Source: Bryopsis sp. KO-2023 (lineage: Eukaryota; Chlorophyta; Ulvophyceae; Bryopsidales; Bryopsidaceae). Taken from it: a stretch of DNA of 64,000 nt. The position numbers and the translations under genes are program-made. The notes beneath the pieces were generated by a model, which was not told where the DNA came from, made no database searches, and saw only the letters and a list, made by a program, of their open reading frames with translations. Numbering within the stretch: the stretch's first letter is position 1; each line of letters opens with the position of its first letter. Positions 57,528 to 64,000 of this stretch are shown here, piece after piece. The stretch spans positions 4,402,001 to 4,466,000 of the forward strand of contig BSYQ01000008.1 in NCBI GenBank assembly GCA_030272585.1. The letters are read 5' to 3'.

Positions 57528-59348
57528 AACGATGAGAAAAGAAAGAACAAAAGAGCAGCTGTGAAAGATTTGGATGACATGAGTGGTATATGGGAAATAA
57601 AGGGAAAAAAAGGAGGGAAGAAGAAAGAATTTTTGGTCGAGTTTTTGAGGGTATCATTGATCATTGGTGTTTTTTCAAATCAGTTTTGTGGGGTTTTGCC
57701 CCTTTGTTTGTTTGAGATGGAGGGTTGGCGATCCTTCAGCAACAAATTCGCAGCAGATGTCCATTTTTGAGTTTTTTGGGACTTTTTCTCTACAAATGGG
57801 GGTTTTGGGCTGGGGATCTTCATTGTTGTTCATTTTCTTTGACCAACAAGTGTCGCAAAAGACCTGGGAAATTTTATACTGACTAAGCGCTTATCAATCA
57901 ATCGACGAAATACGAAAATTGCAATCCGCGTCAGATCTTTTTTTTTTTTTTTTGGGGGGGGGGGACTTTTAACACACTACAATTAATTATCACCCAAAAA
58001 GGGTTGGAAAAGTTACTTCGCTGCACATATAATAATATCAATGGCTTTACACGGGTAACGTTTCAAATTTTTGTTTGTTTGTTTGTCCTGCCATGTCGGC
58101 CGGGTCGGCTCCATTCAGTTGGTATGTTTTGAATTCCAGGCAGAGCCCAGCATCCTAGGTACACCAAAAAACAATTAAAAAAATGCAAGAAAAGAGTCGA
58201 TCAGGCACTGCCTGTTACTGGCTGTACCGCACAAAGAAACCCTACAGCTGCCCCTCCGCGTTGATGAAATGAACAAGGATGATAGAAGAATTACTTGTAT
58301 TAAACCCCCTAACTGGCCAGTATTTGTGAACAAAAAAAAGATTATGATGAAAATCGATACAACACACAAACAAAGATATGCTCTAACAAAAATATTCAGA
58401 AAATTGACCGCAGGGCCTTCACTGTTTTGGTTTGTTTTTGCTTTCTTCCGTCGTCTAGTTTAAGGGGTTATTTTTTTTTATGGTTGTGAATTTTATGGTC
58501 GTGAACTCCTTCTGAAAGGATTTGGATCAGCTCAGTCTGAAGGCACTCTGCTGCTCATTAATTTATGCGATAAATTGACCCCTCCAGTATAAGGTGGTGG
58601 TTTGATTTAGAAATCCATTGAAAAGACACTCACAACACTAACACAAATGACAAAGAATGCTCTTTGAAATTTCTGAAATTTCACAAATTGCTTGTGGCAG
58701 CGAACACATCCACACCATATAAATTCAAACATCTCTTTTTACATCCTTTGGGTGTAAATCAAACTAAACAACAGAATTCAGATCACCCCGTTTATTCACT
58801 TCGAGTGACCCCCTGCTGCTGTCAAACCCAAGAATAAAAAATGACACAAACCCAGCCGATCATGATCATCCTTCGCTCACAAATTAAAATCCCACCTCCA
58901 CAAATCAACGAAAAAAATAAAATGAAAGAATGAGGGTTGTTAATAATTCTTAACAATCCCGACAGCTTACAATTAAGAAAAAACGAAAAAAAACAACAGG
59001 AAACAATAGCTTCTCTCTTTCCCTTTTTCCTCTTTTTTTGCTCCCAAAAAAAAAGGTCTATTTAAAAACCAAGTCGCTCTCGGTCCCAATATATTGTGTT
59101 TTTTTCAAGTTCAAAAATATATCAAGACCAGAAGTGCAACATAATCCAAAAAAAAATTAAGCCACCCTTTAGATTTGACATGATCCTATGTCGAGAGTAA
59201 AAGAAAAAAAATCAAAGGGAAAAAAAAGAAAACAAGTATGCAAAATAGAAAAATAGCATTACCAAACCCTAACACCAGAAAACAACTTTAACAAACTTTG
59301 ATGAGAAGCACAGCAAAGAGAGCTGCAAGGTTGGCAGCTGCTGATGAG
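57528..59348. other. intergenic between PDXK and the expansin-like gene
   Basis: AT-rich with T/G runs near 57.94 kb. An AATAAA at about 57596 could serve PDXK polyadenylation. The two genes converge here. No further gene seen. Confidence 0.5.
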
Positions 59349-60512
59349 TTACTTCCCAGTTCCATCGAAAGCTTGGACATTTCCTTCGCTGATGGCTTTC
59401 CTCAACCAGCTCATCCTGAAAAGAGGCAAAATGAATAAACCAATTCATTCACTGAGTATTATGTAAAATCTACAGCGTAACGCTACAGCGTAACGCTACA
59501 AAGTAGGCGCAATAGGCAATCCTCACCTGCTGCTCGAGGCAAGGGCAGCTGGAGGTGGCTGGACGGCTGGAGTGACCGGCGGCGCCGTACCAGGGGCATA
59601 CGATCCAGCAGGGCCTTCCGGTCCGCATGGAACGGGCCTATACTGCAATCCGATCACTCCCCAGCGACGGTCGGCCAGCTTGTCGTAGGCGAACACGGAA
59701 ATGTCGAGATGCTCCATGTCCATGCAGCACCACCTCTTGTTGGAGTAGAAGTTGGTTTCGTAGTGGCAGGGGCAGGTGTCGGTGATGGTCACCTTCAGCA
59801 CCTTGTTGGCGTCGCGGCAGGCGCCGTTCCTGTCCAGGGTGTTACCGTAGTTGTCTCTGAAAGTGCTGGGTTTGCACTTCACCTCGTAGCATCGGCTGGA
59901 GAAAACACAGCCACTTTCAATTCAAGATCCACACACATAAAGCAGTATAAGTTAACACTGTATAACTCGAACGAACAACATGGTCCGGTCTCGGACGAGG
60001 AGCTTTGAACAGTTCAGCAGCAAGCAACAGAAGACATATCATTTCCCGTATATCAATTCTCACCCGCAGCTACCGGAGTACTCGTAGTGACCATCCGGCA
60101 TTGCGGCGATATCCCAGCCCGTTCCTTTGTTGGGGTCCAACTGTCCGTATCCACAACTTCCTCTGCACCACACGATCAATGTACAAGTCATAACCCGACG
60201 ACAATCTTATGTCAGGGCGCGTTTCACGCCAGAAAGAAACCCACTGCAAAGGGATTGAACAAACACTGCGAGCGTTCGCTGATCCACTCTGAATTTGCGA
60301 AGTTAATAAACGAAACCCTGGCCGGCTGCCTGAAGCGGATACCGGCACCGATCAAATTCACGGTCCGAAGGCGGCGCCAGCTCCACTCACTTGTTGATAT
60401 CCCACAACCAGGGCTGGTCTCCATAAAAAGTCGCACGGCCTTCACGCCAATCGGCCTCCGCAGCAGAGAGGAATCCAAACACGACAAGCACAGCGATCGC
60501 CGCTTTCATCAT
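59349..60512 (-). CDS. expansin-like secreted protein (single DPBB domain)
   Basis: Exons 60391-60512, 60064-60162, 59527-59895, 59349-59415 (all introns phase 2) give 218 residues. The start MMKAAIAVLVVFGFLSAAEA is a clear signal peptide. The double-psi beta-barrel follows at about 21-150: RATFYGD, GSCGYGQLD, SGSCGRCYEVKC, VTITDTCPCHYETN, EHLDISVFAYDKLA (the expansin HFD motif as HLD, keeping the Asp) and YRPVPC. Plant expansins continue with a second cellulose-binding domain. Here it is replaced by a Pro/Ala-rich linker and a short tail ending VQAFDGTGK. Expansins loosen wall polysaccharides without hydrolysis; the activity of this single-domain form is inferred. It has at least ten Cys for disulphides. 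Confidence 0.9.
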
Positions 60513-61999
60513 TGTTGCTGTGAATTCAACCCGAACGAAACGGAAAATCGCAAAACGCCTCCACCCGAGCGATCCAAAGCGAAGATGAATCTGCTGCTTT
60601 TGCGCTTGTATCCACCGTTCCTCTCTCTGTTCACCTGAGGACCGTGCTCCTTCAATGGACGATTTGAAAGTGGGGCTGTGGGATATTTGAAGCAACGGCG
60701 ACGGCTGAGGGGCGACATCTCATCCGAGGTGGTGCTCCGCTGGCCGCCTCTGTGGCAAATTCTCCACCCAGAACAGAAAAATCATCATGGGAATTGCAAC
60801 TAATCCAATCTAGTAAATCAATCAACGTGTCCATGCGTAATCATTGAATCATTGGCATATAAACTTCACATAACATTACTTTACATTGAATGTGTGACTT
60901 TGTGTGGTGTATGATTTCCAGTCTGTCAGATAGTTGGGGCTTGAGGTGTAAGAATCCGCCTCACAGGATGGAGGGTGGTTCAGCTCGAGAGGTGTGCAGT
61001 TTTAATCCGTGGGTGAACGATTTGAGAGAAATGGATGGGGTGGAAAGTGTGAGGATGATGGTGTGAATGAACAGCTGCTAAAGACTTCAAATAGGACCCC
61101 AGATGTACAGCCATAGCGACTTTCTACTAAGTGTGCGAACAGACTCCAGAATCCGTCTTACAGGTTATTAGCGCCAACAAACAAACAAGATTACATGCGA
61201 AGAATCGCCCCCCTCCCAAAAAAAAGACAACATTCTCCGCTCTTTCTCTTTGGTCTCTCTTTCTTTAAAGTATTCCCAAGCCCACTCGGTCCTTACCCAC
61301 ATTATTAAAGGAACCAGCCTTTGTTTCTGTCACCATTCCCATGACAGACCAAATTATCCTACGATATATGGTTTGATGATGTGGCATGATAGTGGATTCG
61401 GAATGAATATATGTTGGTTATGTTTTCTTTTGTCTTTTCGGATGGTGACTTGTTGTAATAAATACTGACATGTGAAACAAAGCTGCTTTGTCGAGGAGAC
61501 AAATGAATAAATTGAGTGTTTTTTTGCAACATTGGAGATCACAGATGAATCCAGCTACTCTAATGTAAGATGTTTTAAGAACATGTTTTGTACAAAACAC
61601 CACAATTCCGTTATCAAGATGGCCTGGAGGGTACAAGACTTTACTTTGCAACTTCTCAGAAAAGAATTGTCTGTACTGAGAGCCTACGAGAATGATTCCT
61701 TGATTCGATTTTGTTCATTTTTGTTCTGTTCTATTCCCTTGCGCCGCCAATCCATGGATCTGAACAAACGAACAAACAAGACCCCAAAAAGGACGGAAGC
61801 TGATTTATTTGAGGCCTTGGCTCTTTCCGCAGATTGCTTTCGTTATTTTACAAGATGATGTACCAGTCCCCAAAAAATCCCCAAAGGCTTGTTGACCTAC
61901 TAATGTGCCCTAACCAAGCACTATCTCGCCCTATCCTGCTGCAATAATGACCGACTGGATCGCGTTCGTTGCTTGCCTCGTTGGTTGTATGACACCCCT
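60513..61999. other. intergenic with one SINE-like copy
   Basis: No supported gene. Short frames at 61.5-61.9 kb show no motif. Confidence 0.5.
60960..61160 (+). repeat. most complete copy of the tRNA-derived SINE-like repeat
   Basis: GGTGGTTCAGCTCGAGAGG is a good Pol III A box, and GCAGTTTTAATCCGTGGG about 14 bases on is a degenerate B box. The body (GAGAGAAATGGATGGGGTGG, GAGGATGATGGTG, GAACAG...ACAGACTCCAGAAT) is shared with 39.67-39.80 kb. The end near 61160 is approximate. Confidence 0.72.
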
Positions 62000-62743
62000 T
62001 CAATCTGACATTTCAATCCTTCCCTCTCCATCGTCCGCTTTGGCCAAACTCGCCATTCCCAGCAATGCATTTGATGCATCCATCTCAGCATCCTCCGTAC
62101 TTCTTTCGTTTCCCCCCCTTTCCATCCCTTCGATTTCAGAGGTTTCTGTTTTCGAGGCGCTTGCAGAGGATCCTGGAAACGGGGACTGCGAACCTTTCAA
62201 CTGCATCAATGCCGAGACGGCGTAGCTGTCCGTTTCATTGTGGATGCACCGGCCGTCGGTGGGTTGGTTCATTTGCACCCATCGGTGAACGACATTCATC
62301 GGAAGCCAATACTGACTGTCGTCGTCCTCGAACAAACGAATGATCACCGCTTGTCGCCGCCTCTTGTCCTTTCTTGTTACTTTTGCCCTTTGAGTTGGAA
62401 TAGAAAAAAAAAAAACATCAGTGGCCAAACTACAATACGAAAAACATGTGTTAACGCAACAAAATAACGTTGTTCTTAAAAGCACGATCCCGACATCGAT
62501 GCCAAAATTGCGTCAGAAGGTAATATATGACGCTGTCAATGAATTCATTCATTCATCCACTTCGAACTGGATGCATTTTTGGAGGCATCTTGTGTTTCTG
62601 TACCTGTAAAACAAGCCCGGGATGTTCATGCCAAAATGATCTGCTGGGGCATACACCACTTTGCCGCGAATGGCGGGCCAAATCTTCTTCACACCGCTGG
62701 TGCAGGCTTCATCGTCGTACTTGGAGCATAGCTCAACATCCAT
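62000..62743 (-). CDS. hypothetical protein, possible Tudor/Agenet-like domain
   Basis: Exons 62604-62743 and 62000-62387 join with AG|G (phase 2) to 175 residues from the ATG at 62743. Residues ~20-90 read like a small beta-barrel chromatin reader: KKIWPAIRGKVVYAPAD, then FYRAKVTRKDKRRRQ, an acidic DDDSQYW turn and LPMNVVHRWVQ. The C-terminal half is acidic, Ser/Ala-rich and probably disordered. A strong pyrimidine-AG acceptor lies directly before the ATG, so a 5' UTR or coding exon may lie upstream (62.9-63.5 kb). The domain call is from pattern memory and weak. Confidence 0.55.
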
Positions 62744-63704
62744 CGCTGATAAGAAGAGAGAAGACGAGGTTGTGGGGACGGGATAAAGAATTTGCCATAA
62801 TTTCTCAGAGGAAATATGTCTGGTTCTCGATTGAAGGCGGACGATTTTTAGTCTATCAGGATCACAGGGCAAATTTCTCTGTCAAGACTGATTGTTTTGT
62901 TGCGTAAGGATACAGGGCAAAACAGAGTTGCGACCTTTGGTGTTCGTGATCTGAACAGGCTTGTTTTTGGTGTCACTCACGAATCGATCTGGGTCGATAG
63001 GGTCTTACAAGTGCTAAGTTCTGGTTGGACGGTCGATGTGGGATTGAGGTTTGTTGCGATTCGCAGATTTCCTGAAATTCTGCGTTTGAATTGAATGACT
63101 GCAGCCTTATATCTTCAGCGAATTATCGGTTGTGAAACTGTGGTTAAATTCATAATTATCAGCGAACGTTGACTCGCAATCGCGGGGCCGCAACCATTCA
63201 TTTTCGAGTTTGACCATGATATCCTTGGGCTTTACGAGACCGTTTTAGAGTATCATATGCACCCCAAGTGTGTGAAACAATGGACGGGGAAAAAGCTCGT
63301 TTGCATAGAGGAATGCCGAGTTGGACCAACATGAATCTATGATTTGACAATATCTTGATGTTGGCCAACATGCTTTTGGCCTTAGCGATATTCAGAGAGA
63401 GGGAGATAAGAATTTTATCCATATTCGATCAGATTCGAGCTCCTGCCAGAAGGAATTAAACTTGAGAGAACCTGCATGAGAAAATACATGTGTGGAAAAG
63501 CATACCCGCAGCTACCTTTGACCTTTTACAGGATTTCAAAGTCACAAAACATATCCAAATAAACTCATCGTTGTTTTTAACCTGTTTCTGACCAGAAGCT
63601 TTTATGATCTTGACACCACCACACACAACCAGGCCGTTCCTCATCCATTTTTTTTTTTCAGACCAAATGGCAGCCGTTCACAGTATGAAACAAAGAAGCT
63701 ATTC
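62744..63704. other. intergenic or 5' region of the 62.7-kb gene
   Basis: No coding exon could be tied to either neighbour. A 74-codon minus frame at 63198-63422 is unsupported. Confidence 0.4.
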
Positions 63705-64000
63705 CTATCCCCGCCGCGAATCCCTTTTGAGAACCTCTTTCAGTCGACCCAGCGGCGACGTTTTCGTGTTGGCTGCGCTGGCTGTTCTTCCACCTGAAAT
63801 TCATCAATGCACACAAGGTCCAAAGGAAAACATTCAAAGCTGCACCCGGCTGTGCTGTGTATATCCACACTATTCCAAGGATATGAGGTGCCCAGGACGC
63901 GTTGCTTGAGAAACTGCAGTACCTGCCCCCTCTTTTGATCTTTCAACAAGCTGGTCTTGTTGGACCATGATGATGTGTCGCTGCTCGTCTATGCTCTGAA
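63705..64000 (-). CDS. 3' end of a gene running off the window
   Basis: On the minus strand an open frame enters from the window edge (QSIDEQRHIIMVQQDQLVER), reaches a donor at 63923 (GGCAG|GTACTG) and joins an acceptor at 63793 (TTTCAG) in phase 1 to SAANTKTSPLGRLKEVLK, ending RRG then TAG at 63705-63707. The Gln/Glu-rich helix suggests a coiled coil. The family cannot be named from the visible 55 residues. Confidence 0.4.

Overview
The window is nuclear DNA of a flagellated eukaryote, most likely a green-lineage alga. Genes have GT-AG introns. A U6 snRNA at 40.8 kb has the plant-type 3' end (TCGAGAAAAGGTCCAA) rather than the animal one. An expansin-like wall protein, an mTERF protein, a Kangaroo/PAT-like DIRS retrotransposon and a TRIM element all fit the green lineage, and a complete axonemal dynein heavy chain shows the organism makes motile flagella. 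I cannot name the species.

Layout: 1-9.7 kb is a repeat-rich, gene-poor accessory block. It holds a 112-bp tandem array, a two-exon gene whose protein looks like a DUF3987 P-loop ATPase, a 186-bp tandem array with one inverted copy downstream, a coiled-coil/Cys-rich gene with a Gly-Gln-Pro tail lying between them, a small basic-protein gene ending in A25, and a 2-kb 70/96-bp minisatellite. 9.7-12.3 kb holds a possible small secreted peptide gene and otherwise nothing recognisable. 12.34-17.76 kb is one DIRS-order element with split direct repeats (A1-gag-RT/RNase H-tyrosine recombinase-B1-A2-B2). A 538-bp LTR element with a perfect 5-bp target duplication is nested inside its RT/RNase H gene, and the coding region carries two stop codons and a poly-G frameshift.

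17.9-35.9 kb (minus strand) is a single ~49-exon inner-arm dynein heavy chain gene (about 4,030 residues recovered). 37.9-39.1 kb (minus) is an intronless mTERF gene. 40.8 kb (minus) is U6. 44.3-50.0 kb (minus) is a six-exon TRP-type channel set in extremely homopolymer-rich AT sequence. 52.1-54.6 kb (minus) is eIF2B alpha, divergent from pyridoxal kinase at 55.6-57.5 kb (plus). 59.3-60.5 kb (minus) is a single-domain expansin-like protein. 62.0-62.7 kb (minus) is a small Tudor/Agenet-like unknown. 63.7 kb to the window end (minus) is the 3' end of another gene.

The right 46 kb reads as ordinary host housekeeping, motility and signalling genes. The left 18 kb is accessory. The best candidate for something undescribed is the DUF3987-like gene together with its repeat arrays and companion genes at 1-9.7 kb. 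Exon junctions were placed by eye from splice signals, reading phase and family conservation, so single boundaries may be off.
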